A stretch of DNA of 64,000 nt from Datisca glomerata (Eukaryota > Streptophyta > Magnoliopsida > Cucurbitales > Datiscaceae): the NCBI GenBank assembly GCA_003255025.1, contig QANY01004038.1, forward strand, positions 119,420-183,419, given 5' to 3'. The position numbers and the translations under genes were made by a program. Below are positions 47,117 to 58,694 of the stretch, piece after piece. Below the pieces are notes generated by a model, which saw nothing but the letters and a program-made list of their open reading frames with translations, searched no databases and had not been told where the DNA came from. How positions within the stretch are numbered: the stretch's first letter is position 1; every line of letters begins with the position of its first letter.

Positions 47117-49744
47117 TACTACAAGAAATATGACATTCTATAAGAGACAAAAAATCTTGTGAAAAGTAATCCACAAGGTTCTCGCAACACCTGTGACAGC
47201 CACTCATATTAAAATTCCACATTTTTCGCAAGGCGCAATGCCTCCTGCAACGAACGCTGTGGCCTCTCACTTTTTACAAGATTTTTTGACTCCTGTAGAA
47301 TGTTGTTTAATAGAGCTAATTGAATGTATTCAACATGTGTTTTTAATACTTTTAAAAATATTTTATGAATGCTATTTTTATAATTAATTTATAGATACCC
47401 GATTTACATACATATTTAATGCATTAAAAATTTATATACACCATCAATGAAATGCTAAATAACATTAATATATTATTTCAGTTCCACAAAAGTACAATAT
47501 GAAACTAAAAAATATCGAAAAGTATCATCACTAGGTCTAACCATCCACATATCATCATCATTTATTCTAAAAAGCTAAAATCATCTAAATGCTCACAAAA
47601 TACTACAAATAACCTAAAAAGTTCATTAAAATATCATATAAAGTCTATAATCCAAATTTTTAAACTTTAAACGTCCATGTTCAACAGCCTCAAGTTATTA
47701 TAGGTCCCGCGTTTTAAAGAGAACTAAGTTACCAACATTGAACTTAATAGTTTAATATATCATTGAACTAAGTTACCAAAATATATACATACCCAAGACC
47801 TACACCCTACCCGAATAAACCTAAATAATATAAAAAAAGTTATAGATAAAGCCATTGATTCATAAAGTTTGTGTATTTAATATAGTTTGGTCAATCTTCC
47901 ACTATTCCTTTAGAAACTACCCATCTAATAAGGGACTTATCTGCAATAATTATTTATCACGGACCAGTTTGTGTTCACCTCAAGCATCATTTTTTTGCAA
48001 CCTTGCTGTTGCATATCCATCATCTCCATGAAAATAAAAGATGAATACTGCCAACCACATCAAGTGCACAAAGTAAGTCGCCACATAAAGCAGTAAACAA
48101 GCAAAAAAATAATTATGTTATTTAAAAGAACAAAGAAATAAGAGTGACTAAATTTCACATGAAGGGTGCCCAGATAGTTAAGTCAGATAAATAATAACCG
48201 ACCAAAAAAGTCAGGTATATAATAAGATTATTTTTAAGAATAATATAATGAAGCAAACAAAATCAGAAATACGTTGCCTAGGACCATGAATAATTTTGGT
48301 ATTACAATTATTGTAAGCTATTCATAAAATGTGCTAAAAATGGCACCTGGTCTTTTGATGCGAAGCACCAAGAGAAACGCTGAATTTATTTAGGATCCAA
48401 AGACTATATCCAAGCAACCTTCAAATAATGGTAATACATATTATTAGTAGTGCACATTTAAGAATGCATATAACCATACTTCCTATTATATCATGGTACG
48501 ATAGAGCAGCACGTTTCACTTGAAGTAACTGAAGGCAACAAGAAAATAGAATGTTGTAAGCAACTCTACATTATACAATACATCATATATTGAAGACTTC
48601 GATTTAAGCTTTATATACAAATATCATTCTAGCTTCTAAGAATTATTTTTTATGTATTTCGTTGTTGAAATATAGATCACGAGTGAAACACTATTAGGAG
48701 ATTATGTATCTAGCCACATACACTGCCTCAATAAATCAAGTTGTGCACAAAACGATTCTCGGTATTACCATCTGGAGATTTTGATACATATGCGTTACAA
48801 TAAGTTTCATTACCATCAAAGCAAGGAAAATTCAGGAAAATCTTTGATAAGATTAGACGGATCCATTATAGCAAGTAAATGAAATGATAATTACTAAGGA
48901 AAACTTGCTCCAAGTTGAAAAGGTGATCGAAAAACCAAAATGTAATACCCACTTAACGAATAGACAAATAGATTTCAAGTTTATGAAAAAAAACAAATGT
49001 AATCTTCATTCTAATTATTATCATTATACCTCTATATATGCTAAAGAAAATAAACTCAGCAAATCATAGAAGCATAGAGATATAGAGACCGAATTGGGCT
49101 GTATGAAAAGGAGGTAAAGGAATAAGAGTGAGTAATGAGAACTAAACGTGAAGTAGACAACTAGATTTCAGGTTTATGAAAAATTTGGATTTCAGTACAT
49201 CTTACTAATACTGCACATAATAATAAAGGACCAAGATATAAAGTTTGAAATGCATTTGAACATATTAAGCAGAAAGGGAGGCTGAACAAGAGAAAGCAAC
49301 TATTGAAAACAATATCATACTATCTTATAACTTGACCTTATAGCAAGCATGTAGGTGCCACAATCTGCAAAAATATGAAAGTCGTGAATATATATATTAA
49401 CAAGTTAGAACAGACACAAGCACTCCCAAACACACTATTAATCTACGATAAACAAATTTAGAATTATAAAAGGAATATTACAAACCTTGCTTGCAGCTTA
49501 TAGTAGGGGTTTGTTGTGAGGAAATGCTCTGGAAAACCTGGTGTTTTAGACCAGTGATGTTGAGCCCATCCAATATATACTTCATTGCCTTAAGATTCTC
49601 GCACAAATACTTAAAATCACCTGTAACATTATTATTTGATGCCCAATAATGGGAACCCCCTTTAAATATACTTTTCCTAATGAACAATGGGAACCTCACC
49701 ACCCCTTGCCATTAACTAAAATTATTCATCAATTACAGCAAATT

Positions 49745-50057
49745 GATGACGTCATTCGCCCATCCTCACCTTTTCCAACTTCAGTAACTCCAAGGTGTAA
49801 TGGATAGTCCCAACCATGAATATACATTTCAGCTACTAGCAAACGATATACCTGAACCATTACTACTGGGTTACTTGCTTTCATTGAGAAGACAAAATTA
49901 TGGTAGTCCAACTTTCGGCAAATCCTTGCAAATTCAAATGTAGATTCAACCTGCTTACAGATGATATTACGTAAGTGTGATATCATATGATTGGAAACAA
50001 AAAATAAAAGGTGTTTGGAGAATGAAATAAAGATTTCACCATTCCCCTTGGAGAGTG
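49745..50057 (-). pseudogene. Captured fragment of HDS (4-hydroxy-3-methylbut-2-enyl diphosphate synthase, ispG/gcpE)
   Basis: The minus strand encodes SPRGM up to 50040, then an 89-bp stretch with GT (gtgaaatc) and AG (gtaagcag) ends, then from 49950 VESTFEFARICRKLDYHNF and on through FSMKASNPVVMVQ, VAEMYIHGWDYPLHLGVTE and GKGEDGRM. This is a contiguous internal part of plant plastid HDS, the iron-sulfur enzyme of the MEP isoprenoid pathway, with an intron where the reading frame requires it. It is about 70 residues of a protein of about 740. After GRM the frame runs into a stop at about 49730. It lacks the N-terminus, the rest of the barrel and the Fe-S domain, so it cannot be an enzyme. 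It sits inside the CACTA element, hence a transduplicated fragment. Confidence 0.9.
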
Positions 50058-50059
50058 TC

Positions 50060-50560
50060 CTCCATCTTCCTCGAAGTCAGTGTCCTTCATCTTCCTGGCC
50101 ATGAGATTTAGGAACTCTAGAGCTCTTCTTACGTTGGGTTCTGACCTAGCAAATGCATAAGAAACATGTGTCATCACCCCATTGGTCGGAGGTCCAAGGG
50201 GTCCATAGAAGAAAAATAGGATTCTTTTTCTTTTTTTATTTCGATTTTTAGTTTTTCTTAGAAGAGATAAAGAGTAGAAACAAAGGGTACGCTCTCTAGA
50301 AGATTTGCTCAGGGCTGTTCACTTGCACTTGGTCGCCTGCTATCTTCAATGAAACCTCTTTGCTTGCGGGGTTAGGATTGGAAACGTCTGAGAGAGCGCT
50401 TCGCGAAAGAATTGTGTGGTGCGGTTAAAGGTTTCCCAAGTTCCTTCATACTGATGCAACCTGCAATATTCATATAAACAAGAAAATAACCATATATTTT
50501 CATCGTTTAACCACCTCACTCAACACTCATTCTAGTCTCTAAGCCCTAAAACTCCAATCA
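50060..50560 (-). other. Other coding-like pieces upstream of the HDS fragment in the CACTA element
   Basis: 50177-50060 reads on the minus strand as MTHVSYAFARSEPNVRRALEF and onward, ending KMKDTDFEEDGG directly before the HDS part. About 50440-50370 reads as MKELGKPLTAPHNSFAKRS and then a stop. Both are less AT-rich than the flanks and could come from further captured genes or from a leader. I do not recognise either source. Confidence 0.35.
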
Positions 50561-51117
50561 CTGTTTAGAAATGGAAGAAAAAGACTTGAAACCCATATTT
50601 TCAGACTTGAAAATAGATCTAAAACTAAACCCTAACCTCTTATTAGCACAAAACTCACAAGATCTGCAATCCCTAATACTAATACTGATTTGCCCAAAAA
50701 AATTAGAAAAGCGATCAGATTTCTTGAGTGAAGAAAGAAGAAGAGAAATAGAGGGATTTTGACTTCTCTATGAGAGATGCTCACCTTCATGACAAAGAGG
50801 CTATCGGGTGACAGTGGCGATTGAAGACGAGGTGAGCATGGGGTGACTATAATGGAGAAAGCTAAGGCACTCTACCCATTTCTTCTTCGTGCGACATCTC
50901 AATCTGTTCTTTGGACCCCCTTGTCTTAAAGAGGCTTTAAGTTGAAACGAAGCTAAAATAATTCTCGCTTCTAATTTTTAAGTTCCGCCTTTTCTTTTAC
51001 ACTTTTACAACGTTTGTTTTACAAGGTTCGTATAAATGTAATGGTTTTACTTATTTCACAAGAGAAATGTATGAACACTGTCCTTAAAAGTTGTGGAAGT
51101 TCATATTTATTGTAGTG

Positions 51118-51596
51118 ATTCTGGTACCACAAAACAAACTGATCCTGGAACTATACTAGGACGGCTATGGAAGAAGCTTCCCTGATTTTGGGCTGTAATG
51201 TTTCCATTTCAAATTTTCTAAAAATGCAACCAAAGGAACACACCACAAAATAATGAGCTCATTCATTTATATATTTGATCATGTCAAACGAAACATTACC
51301 AAAATTTAAGCATTACTAGTCAACATATGTACGTGTAAAAGGGAGCATATAGATATAATTGAAAATAAATTCTTTTTAATTTCATATTCTCTTTCTTTCA
51401 TTTATAATTTCGATCTTCTTTTCCATTTCCAATTATTTAATAATAGATAGATTTTTACACTAAATAAAACTTGTTTGCAACGAAAAAGAATGGTCATGAA
51501 AATGTAGGATTGCACATGAAAAATAAAATTATGTAATATTCACGAAAACATAAAGAAGCTTAATCAAATATCAATATTTCCTTACTAAATTCACCA
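51118..51596. other. AT-rich spacer between CACTA element and copia LTR
   Basis: No gene, repeat or other element was recognised here. Confidence 0.6.
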
Positions 51597-51965
51597 TGTT
51601 GAGGTTTAGGCACCTGAAGAAAAAGAAGAGGGAGTCCTCAGTCTGCTTTTCTCCTTCCCTACGTGCATGGACTGCATGTTATAGCTTTCCACCTCAGCTC
51701 TTTTTCCAGCTCAACTTGATTTTTTTTCCCTCTCTCTGTGTCGAAATTCATTATGCATTAATGTAGGGGAATGATTTTGTTCCTAACGTCTAGGAGAGAG
51801 AGTGGTGCTCGGGTCTCATTGGTTGCTTTGCAACTAATTGAGATTCCTAGTTTAATCTTCCCTTAATCATGTTTTAGCTTTCTAGTATATATTGTCTTGT
51901 TTGTATTGTTGTTGGCTCAGCTTAATGAAATATACATTGCCTTCTTCAATTTTAAGAAGTTAATT
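51597..51965 (+). repeat. Ty1/copia 5' LTR
   Basis: This begins TGTTGAGGTTTAGG at 51597 and ends just before the primer site TGGTATCAGAGC at 51966-51977, which matches the initiator-Met type. The exact 3' end of the LTR is uncertain by a few bases, since no TG...CA end is seen and the partner LTR was not found. Confidence 0.65.
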
Positions 51966-52447
51966 TGGTATCAGAGCATGCAATCGAGAACTTTGTTTCT
52001 TCAAACCATAACAGAGAGAATGCAGAATACTCTACGCTCTACTCTTTTAATCAAACTCGACAAGGATAATTACATTTTCTGGAAATCCCAAGTGGTTCCA
52101 GCAATCATTGGGCATGGTCTCATAGATTTCATCATCAATGTACTCATCCTTCTAACCTGAACAACATCTCACAGATGGCTCCAACCCAGAATACGTGTTA
52201 TGACTGAGACAAGACCAACTTCTCCTTTGCTGGTTGTGCTCAACCATGTGTGACAGGATCCTGGGAGCAGTTCTACGAGGTCACGAGCCAAGCTACCTGA
52301 GTTCAAGCATTCCCTATATAATACACCTAAAGAGGATAAGATTATTACTGATTATTTTGACAAAATGAGGAATATTAATGATAATCTGTTGGCTGGAAGT
52401 GACCTAAGTAGTGAACAGGACTTGATCCTACACATATTAGATGGCTT
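51966..52447 (+). pseudogene. Copia gag fragment interrupted by a CACTA end
   Basis: After the primer site, broken frames give LIKLDKDNYIFWKSQVVPAI (gag N-terminal signature), then LKHSLYNTPKEDKIITDYF and LLAGSDLSSEQDLILHILDG, the standard order of copia gag (UBN2). Frameshifts at about 52150 and 52260 separate the blocks. The match stops at GLY/Phe at 52447, exactly where CACTACAACAAAA begins. The rest of the element was not found in the window. Confidence 0.85.
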
Positions 52448-52880
52448 CACTACAACAAAAAAGCGAACGATAGCGGCCAAAACATTCTATCGTAGTGTTT
52501 TCATAGCGTTTTTTTAAACGCTATGTTTGCCAACGTTATTAAAACTCCGACCCTACCATAGCGTTTTTTCACCGCTATCAAAACACTTTTTGTACCATTT
52601 TTTAAACGCTATGGTAGATCTACCATAGTATTTTTTAAACGTTATGGTAGACCTATCATAGCGTTTTTTCAATGCTGTTAAAGATTTATCGTAGCATTTT
52701 TTCAACGCTTGGTAGACTACCATAACATTTTTCCAATGCTATGACAGACTTACCATAGCATTTTTTCAATGCTATGGTAGACAAATTATAGTATTTATAA
52801 ACCAATAGTAAAAACTTACCATAGCGGTTTTGAAACGCTGTCAAAGACTTTTCATAGCATTTTCATGCTATATGATGTGC
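52448..52880. mobile_element. CACTA-type left terminus with subterminal repeats
   Basis: CACTACAACAAAAAAGCG starts at 52448 and is followed by about a dozen copies, in both orientations, of taccatagcgttttttcaac and its complement gttgaaaaaacgctatgg-type forms. Terminal CACTA plus clustered inverted subterminal motifs is the layout of CACTA elements, where the transposase binds. It interrupts copia gag. The right terminus (ending TTTGTTGTAGTG, followed by a ctt duplication) was not found up to 58690, so the extent is unknown. Confidence 0.7.
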
Positions 52881-54924
52881 AACATCTTATTATTATAAGT
52901 TTTTTTATATTACTTATTCTTGCCATTGTACAAGCTTAAAAAATAATATTTTTGACAAAATATCAAAAAAATAATAACACCACATAACTTTTTATTTTAT
53001 TATTATTGTTACAAACTATTATTGTCCACTAAAAATCATAATTTTAAATGACAAATACATATTGATTTTTACATAGAACAAGCAAAAGTAATATCCTAAA
53101 AGAAGAATTAAAATCTAGTAAGACTTCAAATCTAATTATGAAGCTTCAAAAACCGATGTTGAGGTAACATGCGACTTGCTTACTTCTATTGACTTTGTTT
53201 TGAAGTATATGCTGAGTTGATCTATATATCAAGAATTAAAAACATGAGGTCCATCTATATATCAAATATGTACTTAAAAAAGTCAAAGAATCAAGCTGGG
53301 CAAATTCAACAAAAACTTGAAAAAATCATTTCACTATTTACAATTAAAAAGTGGCAACAATTCATGTTGAACTTTTTGATAAAGGAAAAAACAAAACATC
53401 AAGTATAACAAAAAATAAAGAAGAAAATAAACGGAGCTTGAAAATTCAAAATTAATAAATAAAAAAATAAATGTAACATAAGAAAAATATGCATGCGATT
53501 GAACAAATACAAAAAACATATGATGAACAATTTATATCTCAGTAATAACTAAGCCTAATTTATACACAAAGAAATAAAACTTACCAAGCCGCATATTATG
53601 ACTGCATGACATAAAAAACCCCCACCGATTATCAAAAGAGACAAAAAAAAGAAGCCACACATTATACAGTAAGGAATAAACAATTTCAGCCACCTTTAGA
53701 AACAAATTAAAAAGGAATAAAAATTCCTAATCATAAGCTTCAAGTAGTCCGTTTATAACAACCTAGATATCAAACTGTATACCCAACTAACTAACATCGA
53801 GCTATTCATTTACAAAAGTCACTCTAAACAACCATTCAAAAAAGTCTTTTTTATTTCTCCAAACACTAGAATCCTATAAACCAACGACAATAACCCATAT
53901 ATAAGAACAACCCACAAGAAACACTGAATAGGGTATACATGCAATAATATCCATGACTTTCATTGAAAGCACAAAAAATCAAAACAATATAAGAAAGCAT
54001 CAGAACAACGTAAGAAAGAAAAATTTGGAGAAGGCAGAAAAGAAAAAGCAAAGAAAACGCTAACTTGAACACAACCCAACATCAAAATCAGACTTCATTC
54101 TCTTATAAAAACATAGAGGAGACGAGAAAACAGAACAACAAGCAAAGAAAAAAAATGAAACAACGAGATGGAAAACAGAGAAATACATTCCATCAATGAA
54201 CTCAGATCATCCAATTCTAACTACTTACAACTGCATATTTTTAAAGTTTGGCTCAAATAGTACCTGACCAAAAACAGACCCAATATCTAGAGTAAGAAGC
54301 AAACATCATATATTATGGAAGTTCTTATAGAGAAATTAAACCAAAGTTTAAATGGGCGTCTACTATCAACATAAACAGTTAGGGAAACTTAAGAGATAGA
54401 ACATCATTCGTCAGCTCTTGACCGTGTATAGAAACAAGGATCTCCGACTGATGGTTATGACAAAGTGCAATATCCAAAATATGAAACTCGATAACCCCAA
54501 AAGGACTAATTAATAGCTGAGAACGAAACCATAAAGTTGACATAGAAACATAAAATGAAATAAAATGAAGAACAAGGACGAAGAACATCGAACCTCGTAA
54601 AATAGTAAAACTTAAACCAAAGACAGCTCGATAATGAAAGTAAGAATCCATTACCCACTAAAGGGTTACCATCATGTATCGAGAAATCAGTCCACCCTCC
54701 AATTCAAGTCTACACAACATTATGATTTATCATAATCAAAACAACATATAAAACAAGAAGGATTTGGATCTAACTTCAGAAGAAAAAAAATAATGTTTTC
54801 ATTAATGACTCTATAGAATAAATTGATATTACCATTATCCCATCAAGTGGCTAGTTTACTATAAGCACTATGAATCCCAAAAAATTCAAGAGTGATATAG
54901 AATTCTGCTTGGACAATTTCATAC
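52881..54924. other. AT-rich sequence behind the second CACTA terminus
   Basis: No coding motif is recognised. The longest reading frame (54651-54379, minus) resembles no protein I know. It is probably interior of the transposon. Confidence 0.45.
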
Positions 54925-55002
54925 CTCCTGCCATGACACCAGTGCCTCCAACAATACCAGCTACAGTGTTTGCCTCTAGATTTTCGTAAAGTTGGGAGTT
55001 AC
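54925..55002 (-). pseudogene. Captured exon of NAD-isocitrate dehydrogenase regulatory subunit
   Basis: A 78-bp exon-like block is bounded on the minus strand by tag/GTAACTCCC (acceptor) and GCAGGAG/gtatga (donor). It encodes VTPN, then after a one-base deletion YENLEANTVAGIVGGTGVMAGG. This corresponds to VTPNLYGNL...AGGTGVMPGG, a conserved stretch of plant mitochondrial IDH regulatory subunits. The expected length is 79, so the exon has lost one base and is frameshifted. No other IDH exon was recognised nearby. A captured or transduplicated fragment is the likely origin. Confidence 0.75.
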
Positions 55003-57600
55003 CTACCAAAAGAAAGGATGTTATTGACTGGCAAGCTCCAAAGGTAGTAATTAGTTAATAAAATATCAAATTCACCATATAGATAGAGAGTAATACAACT
55101 ACAAGATGCATCTTCAGTATTAGAAATCATGATTTATGGTCATGATTTTCGTATACAATGGTAGCAAATAAAGAACTTTCAACTGATTAAAAAAACGTTG
55201 AGAACACAAACATTTACACTCACCTTCTTCACAACACTAGAGTTAGTAATACTTCCATACTAAGGACAAAGCAAATCATTCTCTTTATGATATAATATAC
55301 AAATGCCTTAAGTTTTTGAAACTCAAACGTCCTTATGAAGTTTTAAGAAGGCAATGAATTATCTCAACTTTAAGTACAACTCCTTTAAGTACTACCATCA
55401 ATAAAAACACAATAAATTATAACAGATGCATAAGATAAGCAAGGAAAAGATATATCTACAGAAGTTCAGCTAGGACATAGAAGAGAACAACATCAATATC
55501 GATAAACTTAATACAATGTTACTGAAAGAAATCAACTTATGAACTTTACTTTAGTCACCACATTTGACAAGTGACCCCAACATCTAGATATCAGTCTCAA
55601 GGGTAGAAATCACATAAAAGTGGCCTAAAATATGTAGTTATATATATATATATAAGGCCATGAAACCATGTGGCTAGAACATATATGTGGTAGAATATAT
55701 AGAAGAATGGCTATATTTAGGAAAATTCATACTTTTATGTCTGGATGGAACTCATGCTCAACTCCTTTTTCATGTGCCTCTTCAACCTACATGTTTGTAT
55801 TCTCTACTCACATCATGTGAGCTTTACGACTCTTACCTTATAGGATATGCTGTAGTACCTAAAGGAGTAAGTCTGTAACAAAGAAGATTTTCATTTAAAA
55901 TATTATCCTTCATAATCCACGTTACCTAATTCATCCACTAAAAACTAAGGTTGTGATGAAGATCTATCAATCTTCATAGCTTTATGTATCAAAGTACTTA
56001 TCTTACGCAAATAAATTCAAGACGTACATAAAAAATACACATTTGTACTCACTACTCACATCACGTGAGTTGCGCAAGAAATGTCAAATAACAACCATTT
56101 CCAGTTTGTTTGTAATTATTTGACCTTCCATTGAATATCCTGTACAGTGATTGAAAGAGCTACTCTTACAACTTGCATAATAGTTCTAATATCAGATACA
56201 ACTAATATGCTTCCGTTCATGATTAATAGATAAAACCTAGAGAAGCCATTATAAATTGTAATTATAATAATATACATAATATTCCCATTATAGCCAAGTC
56301 AGTAACCAATGTCTACCTTTTTGTCATCAGAGAGGCGACGAGCATGAAGTGCACCAAGCATATGTAAAATGGCTACTGTTGCGTCAAGCATCAAATAAGA
56401 ATCACCTGATTAAAATACATTCGGACTTTACTAGTGAACACTCCTATCCTTCGAGATAGAACTAAAATTTCCACTAAACACTACAAACCTAGAATTTAAC
56501 AAAGTATCCTAATATGTGTGAGTAATGCTTTTTCAAGCTCTAACTATAAAACAAAAGACAACATATAAAAACCATATTACAGAGAAAAAGTAGATGAAAA
56601 GAAAGATTGAACCTTGCTTAGACTTCTTGTGTGGAGCACCCTTATAACATATGCTACTCCACTTGTAAGATTTGGCTTATTCAGCTCCATTGACAAGATT
56701 TCTAACTTTAAGTACATAGAGTGCACATTAGTGCACCATAGAAAACAGAAAATGGGTGCACAAAAAAATCCAATATCTCAACTTCATTCATAATTTAATA
56801 AGATTACAATAGAATACAAACTGACTGGAAACATGAAATACATAACAATTGAAGGACCTACTTGTGTGACATATTTTAGACAATCTATGGCATATTAGAG
56901 ATGGAAGATAGAGGAATCATTGAATACGAATGTGTGAGCACTGAAAAGGAAAACGGCAGAAAATTGAAGGACCTAATTTGAGTATTTTGAAAAATGTAGG
57001 ATAAGAGCTTACTTGAAATGACATCGAATAATTTTCTAATAGAAATTCTTCAAACCAAGCATCCTTGACGTCTAATGGAGAAATGACAGTAGGGTTATTG
57101 GATTTGATCTCCATTGAAGGGGGAAAGCTTTAAATGTGTCCAAGCCCTAACCCATGAAAATCACATAAGAGAACGGCAAAAATTCTAAGCCACGAGCTGA
57201 TTCGAGACGGCACATGCTACTCCCTAAACCCTAGGGACTGAATAAATTACCGATTACAAGAAATCAAGGGTTTTCATTTCAAAACTTACTACATGCCTAG
57301 AAATCAGAAACACGGACCTTAATCAAAGCTTCTGCGAGATATAGTTGGGGATAGACTGACAAAGTGAGAGCAGCGAGGAGAGAAACATGGGATGAAAGCT
57401 ACTGTGGGAGATGCGAGCTACTGTGAGCTTCAAGAGAGCTCTCATTAGTGAAAAGAGCTATTGTGAAAGAGAGAGAGATACTGTGAGAAAGACGAGCTAC
57501 TGTGAGCTTTGAGAGTGTGATTTGGAAGAGCTATCCTTGGCAAGAAAAGCTACTGTGAAAGAGAGAGCTATCATAGTGACGCGAGTTAGGCGAAGTTTTC
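55003..57600 (-). other. Exon-like pieces of unrecognised gene(s) in the second CACTA region
   Basis: On the minus strand, three blocks look coding. 57114-57013 is a 34-codon first exon starting MEIKSNNPTVISPLDVKDAW and ending at a caa/gtaagc donor. About 56700-56610 reads ILSMELNKPNLTSGVAYVIR and on to a further donor. About 56395-56325 reads LDATVAILHMLGALHARRLS ending DDKK/gtagac. Downstream of the first ATG (57120-57600, + coordinates) the sequence is gagagctactgtgagc-rich. I do not recognise the source genes. The pieces may come from one or more captured host genes. Confidence 0.35.
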
Positions 57601-58694
57601 ATTTGGTAAAGTTGAGAGACGTGTAGGTCTTCATAAAATTCATTTCGCGCTTTAGTTTTTTATTGTATTTTGGAGAAAAATGCAATCATGTTGTGCCATG
57701 ACACATGAGACTAGGATGCAAAAGCAAAACAATGAGAAAAAAGCATCACTCAAAGCTTCTGCACTTCTTATTGAGAATACTCATTTAACAGAAGATATAC
57801 TCAAAACCAGTCCAAATAATTGAATTGGAATAACTGCATGTGTTCTAAAAGAAATTGATGATGTGACGTTATGGTGAATAACCTTAATTAAAACGGATTG
57901 CCATGACATATGTACCGAATAGGTGTGACTGTTCAAAAAATCTAAAAAGGCCATTGGATAGTTGATATTGATCGAATAAGTACATGTAATTAATAGATGA
58001 ATGTGATCCAAACTATCTGTATGAAAAGTAACGATCTAACGTAAAATGACATTGAAAGATGCAACCTTATGTAAAGTAAAACGACCCCATGATGCCTATA
58101 AACATGCCATTAATTATAATAGAATAGGGGATTTTTCCATGCCCAAAACTATGCCGAAACTCTGCTAAATTTGCCGTTCAAATTTCTTAAGCCTTACGTC
58201 CTCAATTCTGCAGAAAGTGCATTCAAAATTTTGATGGCTAGTGCAACAAAATTACACTACTATTTTCAGTGTTGCAAAAAAATATTATATCTTGGGAGAC
58301 TATCATCCTTTTGTGTGATCAACAACAATAGACAAAGTAAAATTGCCTTAAAGAGATATGCATTTGGCAATACCCCACTTCAATTCCTCCGATTTCAATA
58401 ACTCTTTGTTATCCGACGACAACATTTGTTAACAATACTATCAAAGTCAATATTAAAAGCTTTCATATAAAAAATTTTGTACGCACAAAATTGGAGGGGT
58501 GTTTGTGTTATTAAGATAAACTAAAGGGGAGGTTTGTATAATTTTAGCCATAAACCATTCACGTGAAAATTAGCCACCTCTATATCTATATTAACCAGCG
58601 TCCACCATCTGAACATGCAGGGTAAATGGAACTCTCTCGGGGCAATGAGCCATGGAATAGAAAGCATCCATTCCTCCTCTATTTCTCTCTATTC
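57601..58694. other. Spacer before the last copia element
   Basis: The stretch is AT-rich with no recognised gene. It lacks the expected right CACTA terminus. The 58500-58680 part has a little more GC but no ORF. Confidence 0.5.

Larger units (their letters stand above)
47117..51117. mobile_element. Non-autonomous CACTA (En/Spm-type) transposon, 4.0 kb, carrying host gene fragments
   Basis: The left end is tACTACAAGAAATATGA (first base T in place of C) at 47117, and the right end, reverse-complemented from 51117, is CACTACAATAAATATGA. The two match at 15 of 17 positions. Both are flanked by ATT (47114-47116 and 51118-51120), the 3-bp target duplication expected for CACTA. A further shared subterminal phrase, tcttgtgaaa-agta, lies about 40-60 bp inside each end. 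I find no transposase. The minus strand holds exon-like sequence from the plant gene HDS at about 50057-49745 and other unrecognised coding-like pieces at 50177-50060 and 49702-49480. Confidence 0.85.

Noticed and set aside
50571..50762. 63-codon plus-strand frame in the CACTA element
   Set aside because: It lies opposite to the captured coding pieces, is Lys/Leu-rich and shows no family feature.
52448..58690. A complete second CACTA element with both ends
   Set aside because: I searched for a right end of the form TTTGTTGTAGTG followed by ctt and found none. atgtagtg near 59035 lies inside a copia LTR and lacks the extended terminal match.
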